Both the position numbers and the translations under genes were made by a program. A DNA stretch of 64,000 nt, taken from positions 124,001-188,000 of the forward strand of contig NZ_JAFBBD010000008.1 in assembly GCF_016906995.1 (NCBI RefSeq). The letters are read 5' to 3'. The notes beneath the pieces are model-generated. The model had not been told where the DNA came from, did not search any database, and saw only the letters and a program-made list of their open reading frames with translations. This DNA is from Spongiibacter marinus. GTDB lineage: Bacteria > Pseudomonadota > Gammaproteobacteria > Pseudomonadales > Spongiibacteraceae. Of this stretch, positions 1 to 8,929 are shown piece by piece; within the stretch, counting starts at the first letter, position 1, and each line of letters opens with the position of its first letter.

Positions 1-206
1 ACGTCTATCTCAGTATTCTGGTTGTTCACTTTTGTTCTCCTGGCAGCGCTTATTCGCTGCGTTACTTTCCTTTCTTTGTCTTTCTGTTTCCAGCGTGACT
101 AATCATGGCGGCTGTGCATTGCAGTGTTATGACAACCGAGCAACTTGTGTCACTTTGCGCTAGACTGCGCGTTTTTTCGCCCTGTACTCTGGAGAGGCGA
201 CCTGCC
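1..206. other. Left-edge region upstream of ornithine decarboxylase
   Basis: Contains no gene I can support. Frame 1 is open from base 1 to a TAA at 100-102 and would encode a hydrophobic 33-residue tail, so it could be the end of a membrane protein that lies outside the window, but nothing confirms this. The stretch is pyrimidine-rich at about 60-90. A GGAG at 191-194 serves the decarboxylase start at 207. Confidence 0.3.
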
Positions 207-1370
207 ATGTCTCAACAATTGCTGGCGGCTGCGACTTGGCAGCGCATTCAGCGTTTTTCCTGCGATAAGCCGACGCCGTGTTTGATCTTCGATCTGCCCA
301 CCTTGCGGGAAAAGTACGCCGAACTGGAGGGTGCTTTCCCGTTTGCCGATATTTACTACGCCGTCAAGGCTAACCCCGATGCCGATATTATTCGCTGCTT
401 GGACGCACTGGGTGCGAACTTTGACATCGCCTCCATCTATGAGTTGCAAAAACTCCGCGGCTTAAATATCGACAGTGCCCGAATCAGTTACGGCAACACC
501 ATTAAAAAAGCCACAGATATTGCCTTTGCTTACGAGCAGGGCGTGCGCCTCTTTGCCAGCGACTGTGAATCGGACATTCGTAAGCTAGCAAAATTTGCGC
601 CAGGCAGTCGAGTGTGTGTGCGAGTGCTAACTGAGGGCTCGGAGACCGCTGATTGGCCCTTGTCGAGAAAATTTGGCTGCCAGCGTGATATGGCCATAGA
701 ACTGATCCTACTTGCGCGGGAGCTGGGCCTGGAGCCTTATGGCATTTCATTTCATGTGGGCAGCCAGCAGCGGGATATTAGTAGCTGGGACGCAGCGATT
801 GCGAAGGTGCATTTTATTTTCGACCAGCTCCGCGAGGCCGGGATTGCGCTAAAAATGGTCAATATGGGCGGCGGTATGCCAGCCAATTACAAACAACGCT
901 CGCAGGACTTGCAGACCTACGGTCGCGCCATTGCGCGTTTCTTGGAGGAAGATTTTGGTGATTCGCCCCCTCAAGTGATCATTGAGCCCGGTCGCTCTCT
1001 GGTTGCAGAAGCGGGGGTGTTGGTGAGCGAAGTGGTGCAGGTGTCCTATAAATCACACGACTCACTCGACCGGTGGGTGTATCTGGATGTTGGCTTATTT
1101 GGTGGCCTTATTGAGGCCCTCGGTGAGGCGATACAGTATCCCGTGTTGTGGGAACTGGACAGTGACGGCGAGGATGAAGTCATTCTTGCCGGGCCCACCT
1201 GCGACAGTATGGACATTCTTTACGAGGATCATCGCTATCAGCTACCCGTAAACCTTCAGGAAGGTGACCGCTTGTACTGGTTGTCTACGGGCGCTTACAC
1301 CACCAGCTATAGTTCAGTGGAGTTTAACGGCATTCCGCCGCTGCGGAGCTATATTTTGGATGCGCCATAA
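207..1370 (+). CDS. speC: Type III (alanine-racemase fold) ornithine/lysine decarboxylase
   Basis: A 387-residue PLP-dependent decarboxylase of the group IV, eukaryotic-like ornithine decarboxylase family. It decarboxylates L-ornithine to putrescine in the cytoplasm; several bacterial relatives also accept lysine. The PLP-lysine motif YAVKANP lies near residue 54 (K54), the phosphate-binding glycine loop reads VNMGGGMP, and the catalytic-cysteine motif PTCDSMD lies near residue 332. Length matches the family. The start at 207 is chosen because GGAG lies 12 bases upstream and the protein begins MSQQLL; an upstream ATG at 105 would add a low-quality 34-residue extension. It stands alone on the plus strand, ends at a strong terminator, and supplies putrescine for the speD/speE products encoded about 7 kb away. 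The symbol is used by function; the protein is not homologous to the large E. coli SpeC. Confidence 0.9.
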   Translation: MSQQLLAAATWQRIQRFSCDKPTPCLIFDLPTLREKYAELEGAFPFADIYYAVKANPDADIIRCLDALGANFDIASIYELQKLRGLNIDSARISYGNTIKKATDIAFAYEQGVRLFASDCESDIRKLAKFAPGSRVCVRVLTEGSETADWPLSRKFGCQRDMAIELILLARELGLEPYGISFHVGSQQRDISSWDAAIAKVHFIFDQLREAGIALKMVNMGGGMPANYKQRSQDLQTYGRAIARFLEEDFGDSPPQVIIEPGRSLVAEAGVLVSEVVQVSYKSHDSLDRWVYLDVGLFGGLIEALGEAIQYPVLWELDSDGEDEVILAGPTCDSMDILYEDHRYQLPVNLQEGDRLYWLSTGAYTTSYSSVEFNGIPPLRSYILDAP

Positions 1371-1405
1371 AAAAACCACCGGCTGCTTGGCAGGCGGTGG
1401 TTTTT
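1371..1405. terminator. Bidirectional intrinsic terminator
   Basis: The 11-bp stem AAAAACCACCG (1371-1381) pairs with CGGTGGTTTTT (1395-1405), and an inner CTGC/GCAG stem closes a TTG loop. There is an A-run on one side and a T-run on the other. It sits between convergent genes, so it can serve the decarboxylase on the plus strand and the barrel gene on the minus strand. Confidence 0.9.
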
Positions 1406-1441
1406 AATAAGACGCCCGGCGAACCGAGCGTTATCTCTATC

Positions 1442-3127
1442 TTAGAAGGTTAGACGAAGGCGCCAGTAGAAGTCGGCCTCCAGTTCTTCGATAAAGTCAT
1501 CGTTAACCACATCGTCGTAGATGGATTTGGCGGCAACCAGCTCAGAGTAAAGGAAGTCGCCGTATTCCAGCTTCAGACGCAGACCGGCATCGGCAAGCGC
1601 TTGCTCGTCACCAAAGTCGCTGTTGGTATTGTTGTACCAGCTGCCACCGTATTCAGCGAACAGCGAAGGCGTAAGTTTCAGGCCTTCAGCGGCTTTAATG
1701 GCCTTGTTCAGCGATACCTTGAGGTGATAACCCTCATCACCAATCAGTACGCCTGGCAGATACGCGCTCATGCTGTCCATGCCACCCAACACAAACTGCT
1801 GTTGCTGTGGCAGCTGCTCGTCGGCGAACTGGCCTCGGGCGGTGGTTTTCATGGTTACACCATCGCTAATGCGCTGCTCGTAGCTAAGCGATGGCAGCAG
1901 GGCAATGAACTCTGCCGTGCGCGCAGGCGCTACGATGTCGGGTACGGGCTGCCCGGGGTTTTGCTGCTGGTAGGCAGCGCGATATTCGTCGTAGCGGTCA
2001 AGAGTACCGCCGTCACCAAAGCCGGCTCGCAGTTTCAACGACGCGTTCAGTCTGGCGGCGTTTTGCTCTTCGCTCTGGAAGCGGTTGAGCGTGTAGCGAC
2101 CACCCAGCTCGACGACTTGGTAATTTTCGTCGAGTAGCTTCTCGCTGCGACCCTCCTGGTTGATGGTTGAGTCGATGAACTCAATGCGTTCAGTCAGGCT
2201 GAACTGCTGCCAAGGCGTGCTGTAAAGCACCTGCTCGCCGCGCAGGCTGGCCTGCAGGATTTCTGCGTCCAGTTCGATACCCATCATTGAGCTTTGGGCA
2301 GGTGTACAACCCAGGTTGAGCAGTGGGATCAAGCATGAGCCTGCTGTTGTGACGCGCGCTTGGGGCTCGCGCAGATAGTCAACATAGTTGATATCAATGC
2401 CGTAGAGGCCGCTAGCAAAAGGGTGGTCAACGCTGATGCTGACTTGGTTGAGCTCTTCGCCGTCGCGCGATTCACCCAAATCGGTGAAGGCGGTTTGGTA
2501 AGAGACCGAGGCCTGGGTGCCGGACTCAAACTTGTGCTTAACACCAGCCAAGCCGAAGTAGCGACCAAGGAAGCGGCTGCCTTTGTTGTTGGCTTCGACG
2601 ATGATTTCGGTGGCATCGTGATTTTCGATCGCCTTGCGGCTCAGTTGAATGTCGACGGCGTCGTCGCCCTGTTCAACATAGCTGATGTCATAGTCGTAGC
2701 CAGCGCGGCGAGAGCGCAGGTCGGCAAGCACTTTAGCACGATGGAACTCGGCAATGCTGAGGTCTGCATCGCCACTCAGGCCTGCGAAATACGGCTGCAT
2801 TTCTTCGGCGCCGGTCACTTCATTGAGTTTTAGCTGCTTGACTATGATCGCAACGCTGTCGAGCATGCGTGCGTAGTCCACTTTCATCAGCAGGTGGCCA
2901 TCTTGATAGTAGCGCTTTGCAAGGCCGATAACGGCTTCTGCTGGGGTTTTTGCGCTGGCCAACAACTCGCGCAGATCGCTATCACTCAGGTACTCATTGC
3001 CGTAAACACGCACAGTGGTCCCGTTGACGTCAGCTTCTACTACGGTAGCCGACGCGCTTTTTGCCGCTTGCACTTGTGCAACGCTGGCATTGACCGGTGG
3101 CATTACGGGTGGCAGATCGATTGCCAT
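1442..3127 (-). CDS. FhaC/ShlB (TpsB/Omp85)-like outer-membrane beta-barrel protein lacking a signal peptide
   Basis: A 561-residue protein that looks like a two-partner-secretion transporter. A POTRA-like segment spans about residues 35-100 (VRVYGNEYLSDSDLRELL to IVKQLKLNEV). A long strand-rich region with alternating polar and hydrophobic residues follows. Residues LGGMDSMSAYLPG resemble the conserved LGG-S-RGY segment of FhaC barrels, and the chain ends in RLRLTF, with the terminal Phe typical of outer-membrane barrels. The start is supported by AGGAG 8 bases upstream, but the N-terminus MAIDLPPVMPPVNAS is not a signal peptide. The frame meets a stop only about 11 codons further upstream, with no better start. 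It lies 56 bp downstream of the OmpA-repeat gene in the same direction, so the two are probably co-transcribed. Family assignment is by pattern only. Confidence 0.7.
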   Translation of the reverse strand: MAIDLPPVMPPVNASVAQVQAAKSASATVVEADVNGTTVRVYGNEYLSDSDLRELLASAKTPAEAVIGLAKRYYQDGHLLMKVDYARMLDSVAIIVKQLKLNEVTGAEEMQPYFAGLSGDADLSIAEFHRAKVLADLRSRRAGYDYDISYVEQGDDAVDIQLSRKAIENHDATEIIVEANNKGSRFLGRYFGLAGVKHKFESGTQASVSYQTAFTDLGESRDGEELNQVSISVDHPFASGLYGIDINYVDYLREPQARVTTAGSCLIPLLNLGCTPAQSSMMGIELDAEILQASLRGEQVLYSTPWQQFSLTERIEFIDSTINQEGRSEKLLDENYQVVELGGRYTLNRFQSEEQNAARLNASLKLRAGFGDGGTLDRYDEYRAAYQQQNPGQPVPDIVAPARTAEFIALLPSLSYEQRISDGVTMKTTARGQFADEQLPQQQQFVLGGMDSMSAYLPGVLIGDEGYHLKVSLNKAIKAAEGLKLTPSLFAEYGGSWYNNTNSDFGDEQALADAGLRLKLEYGDFLYSELVAAKSIYDDVVNDDFIEELEADFYWRLRLTF

Positions 3128-3183
3128 GTGATTTTCTCCTAAACTGTATTCAGCAAATTATGGGTAGCGCGATGAACGCGCTA

Positions 3184-5166
3184 TCAATTCAAAACCTTGA
3201 GTTCTACGCGGCGATTTTGTGCACGACCTTCTTCGCTGTCGTTGTCGCTGGTAGGTTGACTCTCACCGTAGCCACGAGCCTGTAAGCGCTCGCTTTCAAT
3301 ACCGTGTTCAATGAAATACAGCTGCACAGCAGCGGCGCGGCGGTGTGACAAGTCCATGTTGTAGTCATCGCTGCCCTTGCTGTCAGTGTGGCCAGCAACT
3401 TCCAGGCGCTCGGCGCCTGAAGCCTGGATGACCTTGATCGCGGCGTCGAGTGTTGCTACCGACTCTGGGGTCAGTACTGCCTTATCAAACTCGAAGAACA
3501 CGCCTTCCAGACGCAGCGGTTGCAGGTCGTCGAGGTGGCAGCCATTTGGCAGAACGGCAGCGCCAGCTGGCGTATCGGCACATTTGTCGCGGCTGTCGCA
3601 GACGCCGTCGGCATCGGCGTCAGCACACTGGCCGCCATTGAGGCTGTCGGCACCTGCTAAACCAATTAGCGCGGGATTATTGTTGCCGTTGAGGTCGTTG
3701 CCATTGTCGATAGCGTCAACATCGCCGCCCAGGGTGTCGTTTAGCAAACCGTTGCCATCGGCGGTGTTGTCATCGTTGTTGGTCAGGGCGTCTTCCAGGC
3801 TACCGCCGGTGACATCGCCAATCAGTCCGTCAACAGGGTCGGTAACGGGCTCCAGCAGGTCGGTAACCGGGTCAACAACGGGGCTCAGCGCTCCCAGCAG
3901 CGGCTCACCAATTTGGTTGTCGATAACATTGGTGAGTGGGTCAAGCAATGTGTCGACAGTTTCCAGCAGCGGGTCAAGGGCTTCACCCAAGCCAGCCGTG
4001 AGGGGTAGCGGTGAGGCTTCACCCGCTTCGGTGCCGCTGTTCGGATCTTCAGGGCCACCCAACAGGTCGTTAACAACACCGTTACCATCGCTGGTGTTGT
4101 CATCGTTGTTGGTCAGGGCGTCTTCCAGGCTGCCGCCGGTGACTTCTGCTAACAGGCCATCGACAGGGTCGGTCACCGGCGCCAGGGTATCAAGCAGCGG
4201 TTCTGTCACAGGGTTCAAACCGTCTAGCAAAGGCTCTAACAAGGTGTCGTCGAGGGCGTCTGTCACTGGGTCGAGTGTTTTGTCCAGCGCATCAACCAGA
4301 GGTGTCAATGCTTTGCCGAGTGGGCCGGTTACTAAGGGAAGCGGTGACGCCTCGCCCGCTTCGGTACCGCTGTTCGGATCTTGCGGGCCACCCAGCAGGT
4401 CGTTTACCACGCCATTGCCGTCGCCTGGGTTGTCGCCATTATTGGTTAACGCATCTTCGAGGCTGCCACCGGTGAGGTCGGAAACCAGGCCGTCAACGGG
4501 GTCGGTCACGGGCTCTAGTACATCCAGCAGCGGCGTTGTAACCGGGCTCAGGCCGTCCAGGACCGGCTCAAGCAGGGTGTCATCCAGCGCGTCGGTGAGC
4601 GGGTCGAGAGTGCTGTCGAGTGCGTCGATCAGTGGAGTGAGCGCTTTACCCAGGGGGCCAGTGATTGCCGGTAGAGGGGAAAGTTCTCCCGCCTCAGTGC
4701 CGCTATTGGGATTCTCGTCGGCGCCGAGTAAGTCGTTGACCAGGCCATCACCATCGCCGGGATTAAACATGTCGTCATTCGTGAGAGCGTCTCTCAGTGA
4801 ACCGCCGGTGAGATCTTCAACAATACCGTCTACGGGTGCCACAATGGGGTCGAGTCCGGTGAGAAGAGGGCTGGTCAACGGGCTCAGAGCGCCCAATAAG
4901 GGTTGTGCGAGTTGCTGGTCTATAGTGTCGGTGACCGGGTCTAGCGTGGTATCCAGTGCGTCGACTAAGGGGTTTAAGGACTCTCCGAGGGGTTCGGTAA
5001 TGGGCCCGAGCAGTGCTGGCAAGTCGATAAGCACGGCTCCTTTACCGTCGTTGCCAATGCCGATGATGCCCAATAGCTGCGCGTTCGCTAACTGGCTGGC
5101 GCCAAGGCTGCAAACCGCGGTGGCGATCAGCAATTTGCGTAGCTTAAAACGTGATGGGGGGAACAT
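3184..5166 (-). CDS. Secreted OmpA-family protein with four long tandem repeats
   Basis: A 660-residue exported protein. An N-terminal signal peptide (basic FKLRK, hydrophobic LLIATAVCSLGASQ, cleavage near LANA/Q) is followed by four tandem repeats of about 111 residues covering roughly residues 51-490. Each repeat begins like GPLGKALTPLVDALD, runs through LDPVTD and PVTDPVDGL blocks, and ends in GGSLEDALTNN and DPNSGTEAGEASPLP. A thrombospondin-type-3-like calcium segment (DADADGVCDSRDKC) and a C-terminal OmpA domain of about 110 residues follow. The OmpA domain carries the FFEFDKAVLTPES and AGHTDSKGSDDYN peptidoglycan-binding motifs. The start at 5166 is preferred over 5187 because AGAGAGG lies about 8 bases upstream of MFPPSRF. 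It should anchor to peptidoglycan while the repeat region spans the periplasm or is surface-displayed. No TPS secretion domain was seen. Confidence 0.8.
   Translation of the reverse strand: MFPPSRFKLRKLLIATAVCSLGASQLANAQLLGIIGIGNDGKGAVLIDLPALLGPITEPLGESLNPLVDALDTTLDPVTDTIDQQLAQPLLGALSPLTSPLLTGLDPIVAPVDGIVEDLTGGSLRDALTNDDMFNPGDGDGLVNDLLGADENPNSGTEAGELSPLPAITGPLGKALTPLIDALDSTLDPLTDALDDTLLEPVLDGLSPVTTPLLDVLEPVTDPVDGLVSDLTGGSLEDALTNNGDNPGDGNGVVNDLLGGPQDPNSGTEAGEASPLPLVTGPLGKALTPLVDALDKTLDPVTDALDDTLLEPLLDGLNPVTEPLLDTLAPVTDPVDGLLAEVTGGSLEDALTNNDDNTSDGNGVVNDLLGGPEDPNSGTEAGEASPLPLTAGLGEALDPLLETVDTLLDPLTNVIDNQIGEPLLGALSPVVDPVTDLLEPVTDPVDGLIGDVTGGSLEDALTNNDDNTADGNGLLNDTLGGDVDAIDNGNDLNGNNNPALIGLAGADSLNGGQCADADADGVCDSRDKCADTPAGAAVLPNGCHLDDLQPLRLEGVFFEFDKAVLTPESVATLDAAIKVIQASGAERLEVAGHTDSKGSDDYNMDLSHRRAAAVQLYFIEHGIESERLQARGYGESQPTSDNDSEEGRAQNRRVELKVLN
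3696..5016 (-). repeat. Four in-frame tandem repeats of ~333 bp
   Basis: Protein units of 116, 111, 111 and about 101 residues start at about nt 5016, 4668, 4335 and 4002. The two central units are closest to each other (for example GPLGKALTPL[IV]DALD and DPNSGTEAGEASPLP recur exactly 111 residues apart). Within a unit there is an approximate 11-residue sub-period of the form L-x-P-[LV]-x-[DE]-x-L-D-x-T. Confidence 0.85.
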
Positions 5167-5187
5167 ATCCGTTGCCTCTCTGGTCAT

Positions 5188-5643
5188 TCTGCAGCATGCG
5201 CTGCGCTTTAATGTAAAACGAAACTGATATTGCGCCCGCTGAGAATAAGGAGCGAGCAGTCAAAAATTTGTATTTAGCAATCGTTGCTGCCAACAAGTCT
5301 TCCTGACGGTGGTGGCACGTGGTGATTCTGGCCAGCGGCGCATTGGGGTAGCGTTGTAATGTATCACCGCAGCTTAGTAAAAGTGTTAAAGCTCTCTCTC
5401 TCTACTTTATAAGTATTTTCCGCAGTAATTAAAAGCTTGCCTGTGAAAAATACCGACTTGTGTCGCATATTGTGTGTCATACGCAGCCCAGAATAACTCA
5501 GGGCTTGGGGTTTGGGTATTTGTGGAAGGGCGTAATCGCGAAAAAAGCGGTAGCGCCCTGCATACGCTGTGAGTGCGATTATCGCTGCGTTTTGTGACGT
5601 AGTGAGGGCGCTGGAGGAATAAGGGCTATCTAAGGTAATAAAG
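5188..5643. other. Intergenic region upstream of the OmpA-repeat operon
   Basis: About 460 bases with no supportable ORF. It contains a short CT run at about 5392-5402 and AT-rich sequence around 5400-5440 that could hold the promoter of the minus-strand OmpA-repeat/barrel pair, but no clear -35/-10 pair could be chosen. Confidence 0.5.
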
Positions 5644-5659
5644 TGTGATCTTTATCACG
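5644..5659. promoter_or_regulatory. CRP/Vfr-like dyad
   Basis: TGTGATCTTTATCACG matches the CRP half-sites TGTGA-N6-TCACA at all but one base and extends symmetrically into A/T flanks. It overlaps the stop codon of the large decarboxylase and lies about 480 bases upstream of the OmpA-repeat gene. It could instead be a short hairpin ending the decarboxylase transcript (GTGAT-CTTT-ATCAC). Confidence 0.45.
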
Positions 5660-7919
5660 TTTTATCCTCGTTAATGACGACGTCGACGAAGTAATGATCT
5701 GCACCGTCAATGTTTTCTCGCACAAGCCCGTGGCAATCTGTTTCAAAGCCGGGGAAGCGTGAGTTGAAGTCCCTGACAAACTGCAGGTAGCGAACAATGG
5801 TTCGGTTGAAGCGCTCGCCGGGAATCAGCAACGGAATGCCTGGGGGGTAGGGCGTTACCAGCATGGCGGTCGTGCGCCCTTCCAGTTCGTCAATGGCGAC
5901 GCGCTCAATTTGGCGGTGTGCCATTTTTGCCCACGCATCAGCAGGTATCATCGCGGGCTCGATTTTCGAGGTATACATATCCGTTGTGATGCGAGCTAGG
6001 TCGTACTCCTTGTATACGCTGTGAATATCGTTGCATAAGTCCCGTAAGCCGACCTTGTCGTATTGCGGATGTTTGCGAGCGAAAGCAGGCATCACACGCC
6101 ACAGAGGAAGGTTGGCGTCGTAGTCATCTTTGAATTGCTGTAACTCTGTCACCATGGAGTTCCAGCGGCCTTTGGTAATGCCGATGGTGAACATGATGAA
6201 GAACGAGTACAGGCCGGTTTTTTCTATGATGATGCCGTGTTCCGCCAGGTACTTACTCACGATCGACGCTGGTATGCCGGTATCGTCGAAGTTGCCGTCG
6301 ACATCCAATCCCGGGGTGATGATTGTCGCTTTGATTGGGTCGAGCATGTTGAAGCCCGAGTCGATATCACCGAAGCCGTGCCAGCGATCGCCGGAGTGAA
6401 TCACCCAGTCGTCGCGCTCGCCGATCCCTTCTTCAGCCAGATACTCCGGTCCCCAGACTTTAAACCACCAGTCGTCACCGTGATCGGCATCGACTTTGCG
6501 CATAGCGCGCCGAAAGTCGATGGCTTCCAGAATGGACTCCTCGACCAGCGCTGTGCCCCCGGGCGGTTCCATCATGGCGGCAGCAACATCGCAGGAGGCG
6601 ATAATGGCGTACTGCGGGCTGGTGGATGAATGCATCAAATAAGATTCATTAAAGCGGTGAGTGTCCAGCTTTCTGTGTTCGGCGTTTTGCACCAGAATTT
6701 GTGAAGCCTGCGACAAACCCGCTAATAGCTTGTGCGTGGATTGCGTGGCGAAGACCAGTGTGTCATCGGCGCGAGGGCGATCATTGGCGATGGCGTGCAT
6801 GTTCTTGTAGAACGGATGGAAGGCCGCGTGAGGCAGCCAGGCCTCGTCGAAATGCAGGGTGTCGATGGTCGCGCCGAGGATGCCTTTAATTTCCTCTACG
6901 TTGTAGACAATGCCGTCATAGGTGCTCTGTGTGATGGTTAAAATGCGCGGCTTGCGGTCGGCAAAATCACGGGCGAAGGGGTGGTTTTCAATTTTTTTAC
7001 GAATTTCATCCGGGCAAAATTCGCTTTTTGGAATTGGCCCGATGATGCCGTAGTGGTTGCGTGTTGGCGTGAGGAATACCGGGATCGCACCCGTCATAAT
7101 AATGCTGTGTAGAATCGATTTATGGCAGTTGCGGTCAACCACCACGATATCGCCAGGCGCGACTACAGAATGCCAAACAACCTTGTTCGACGTCGAGGTG
7201 CCATTGGTGACAAAAAACAGATGATCGCAGCCGAATATCCGCGCGGCGTTGTGCTCACTGTCGCTCACCGGCCCGGTGTGGTCGAGTAACTGGCCGAGCT
7301 CTTCTACCGCGTTACACACATCGGCACGCAATAAGTTTTCTCCGAAAAACTGGTGAAACATTTGCCCAACAGGGTTCTTCAGGAAGGCAACGCCGCCCGA
7401 GTGACCCGGGCAGTGCCAGCTGTATGAGCTGTCGCTGGCGTAATTCATCAGCGCATTGAAAAACGGTGGTGCCAGTGATTCCAGGTACTTGTTGGCCTCG
7501 CGAATGATATGCCGGGCAACAAACTCCGGCGTATCTTCAAACATATGGATGAAGCCATGTAGCTCGCGCAGAATCTCATTGGGTAAATGGCGCGAGGTGC
7601 GTGTTTCGCCGTATAAAAAAACCGGAATATCGGTGTTGCGATGACGAACAGCCTGCAAGAAATCCTGAATTGCACTCAGCGCGTGACTGGCTGCTTCGTC
7701 GCTGCCGTCGCAGAATTCCTCATCGTCTATTGAAAGGATAAAACAAGACGCGCGGCTCGCCTGTTGGGCGAAGGCCGTGAGGTCGCCATAGCTTGTAAAG
7801 CCGACGACCTCCATACCCTCGCGGCCGATAGCGTCAGCGAGGTCGCGAATGCCGGAGCCGGAGATATTCTCCGAGCGGAAGTCTTCATCAATGACAACAA
7901 CGGGAAAACGAAATTTCAT
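5655..7919 (-). CDS. Orn/Lys/Arg decarboxylase, major (AAT-fold) class
   Basis: A 754-residue PLP enzyme of the biodegradative lysine/arginine/ornithine decarboxylase family, close in length to AdiA (755) and Pseudomonas LdcA (about 751). Residues 1-130 form the receiver-like wing domain (VVVIDEDF, then SIDDEEF). The AAT-fold core follows, with FFVTNGTSTSNK, the PLP-contacting HFDEAWLPH, and the Schiff-base motif ATQSTHKLLAG with K397. The C-terminal domain includes VTPYPPGIPLLIPGE. It converts a basic amino acid to cadaverine, agmatine or putrescine with CO2 release; the substrate cannot be fixed from sequence. It lies downstream of speD-speE on the same strand but is separated from them by a likely terminator, so it may have its own promoter. 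It is the second, structurally unrelated decarboxylase of this polyamine cluster. Confidence 0.85.
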   Translation of the reverse strand: MKFRFPVVVIDEDFRSENISGSGIRDLADAIGREGMEVVGFTSYGDLTAFAQQASRASCFILSIDDEEFCDGSDEAASHALSAIQDFLQAVRHRNTDIPVFLYGETRTSRHLPNEILRELHGFIHMFEDTPEFVARHIIREANKYLESLAPPFFNALMNYASDSSYSWHCPGHSGGVAFLKNPVGQMFHQFFGENLLRADVCNAVEELGQLLDHTGPVSDSEHNAARIFGCDHLFFVTNGTSTSNKVVWHSVVAPGDIVVVDRNCHKSILHSIIMTGAIPVFLTPTRNHYGIIGPIPKSEFCPDEIRKKIENHPFARDFADRKPRILTITQSTYDGIVYNVEEIKGILGATIDTLHFDEAWLPHAAFHPFYKNMHAIANDRPRADDTLVFATQSTHKLLAGLSQASQILVQNAEHRKLDTHRFNESYLMHSSTSPQYAIIASCDVAAAMMEPPGGTALVEESILEAIDFRRAMRKVDADHGDDWWFKVWGPEYLAEEGIGERDDWVIHSGDRWHGFGDIDSGFNMLDPIKATIITPGLDVDGNFDDTGIPASIVSKYLAEHGIIIEKTGLYSFFIMFTIGITKGRWNSMVTELQQFKDDYDANLPLWRVMPAFARKHPQYDKVGLRDLCNDIHSVYKEYDLARITTDMYTSKIEPAMIPADAWAKMAHRQIERVAIDELEGRTTAMLVTPYPPGIPLLIPGERFNRTIVRYLQFVRDFNSRFPGFETDCHGLVRENIDGADHYFVDVVINEDKT

Positions 7920-7986
7920 AGCGGGTGCTCTTTAAAATATCAGTGCTCGTCGACGGGCGATGCTGTCACTAGACTAGTCGATTTGC

Positions 7987-8026
7987 AAAAAAAATGAGAG
8001 GGCGGCGCGATATTTCAGCGGCCGCC
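7987..8026 (-). terminator. Probable terminator of speD-speE
   Basis: On the minus strand, GGCGGC (8026-8021) pairs with GCCGCC (8006-8001) and is followed, after six bases, by a run of eight T (7994-7987). The gap before the T-run weakens the call. Confidence 0.5.
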
Positions 8027-8074
8027 TAAATTTGGCTGGGCCTGCCAGCTGGACGCAGTGGACAGGCCGGGGCT

Positions 8075-8929
8075 TTAGTCGCCTTTCAATATATTGAGAA
8101 TATATTGCGGAAGGGCAAAGCTGCCGTGATGCAGGGCCGGCGTGTAGTAGCGGCTGGTGATGCCGCTGTCAGCGAAACGCTGTTGCAGCGTTTCCAGGTC
8201 GAGCTCTCGTAAGCTGGGGTCATCGCTGGCCCAAGCGAAAGTCATAATGCCACCAACGTAGGTGGGCACAGCGGCAGCATAGAAGTGACAGTCCGCGAAT
8301 AAGGGCGAGAGGCGCTGGTGGGTAGTGCGCACTTCCTCGGGTTGCATAAAGGCAACACCGTTTTGCGCAGCGAATACACCACCGGGTTTTAAGCAGCGCT
8401 TAATCCCTTCGTAGAAGGGTGAGGTGAAGAGCACCTCGCCAGGCCCGATGGGGTCGGTGCTGTCTGACAAAATAACATCGAACTGGCGGCCACAATTTTG
8501 CACGTAGTCGATGCCATCGCCAATGACGATTTCAGCGCGCGGGTCATCGTAGGCACCGCTGGAGTGCCGCGGCAGGTACTCGACACACATATCGATAACC
8601 GCTTGGTCAATCTCGACCTGCACGGCGCGCTCAACGCTGGCATGGCGAAGCACTTCGCGAAGCAGGCCGCCGTCACCGCCGCCGATGATCAGCACGTCTT
8701 TCGCCTTACCGTGGGCCAAAAGTGGCACGTGGGCGAGCATTTCATGGTAGACGAACTCGTCGCGCTCGGTGGTCTGAATAACGCCGTCCAAGGCCATCAC
8801 ACGGCCAAAATCGACAGAGTCGAAGATGACGAGATGCTGGTGCTCGGTTTTGCTTTCGAACAGCACCTTTTTAACGCGGAATCCTTGGTGGTATCCGCTG
8901 TGAAGGGTCTCGTCGAACCATTCAGACAT
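8075..8929 (-). CDS. speE: Spermidine synthase
   Basis: A 284-residue aminopropyltransferase that transfers the propylamine group of decarboxylated S-adenosylmethionine to putrescine. The N-terminus [17 protein letters not shown] is typical of SpeE, the dcSAM-binding loop [14 protein letters not shown] is present, and [16 protein letters not shown] carries the catalytic Asp region. Length is close to the E. coli enzyme (288). The start at 8929 is chosen over 8965 because it restores the family N-terminus and has GGGAG about 10 bases upstream. It overlaps the speD stop by 8 bases, so speD and speE are translationally coupled and form the classical two-gene spermidine operon. Confidence 0.95.
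   Translation of the reverse strand: MSEWFDETLHSGYHQGFRVKKVLFESKTEHQHLVIFDSVDFGRVMALDGVIQTTERDEFVYHEMLAHVPLLAHGKAKDVLIIGGGDGGLLREVLRHASVERAVQVEIDQAVIDMCVEYLPRHSSGAYDDPRAEIVIGDGIDYVQNCGRQFDVILSDSTDPIGPGEVLFTSPFYEGIKRCLKPGGVFAAQNGVAFMQPEEVRTTHQRLSPLFADCHFYAAAVPTYVGGIMTFAWASDDPSLRELDLETLQQRFADSGITSRYYTPALHHGSFALPQYILNILKGD

Noticed and set aside
1-102. Open frame 1 at the left edge as the end of a membrane protein
   Set aside because: Only 33 hydrophobic codons, pyrimidine-rich DNA and no start visible; noted in the edge feature but not called as a gene.
3377-5227. A 616-codon open frame on the plus strand opposite the OmpA-repeat gene
   Set aside because: It is a composition shadow of the repeats: Ser/Pro/Gly/Val-rich low-complexity translation, no ribosome site, no domain, while the minus strand has signal peptide, repeats and OmpA domain.
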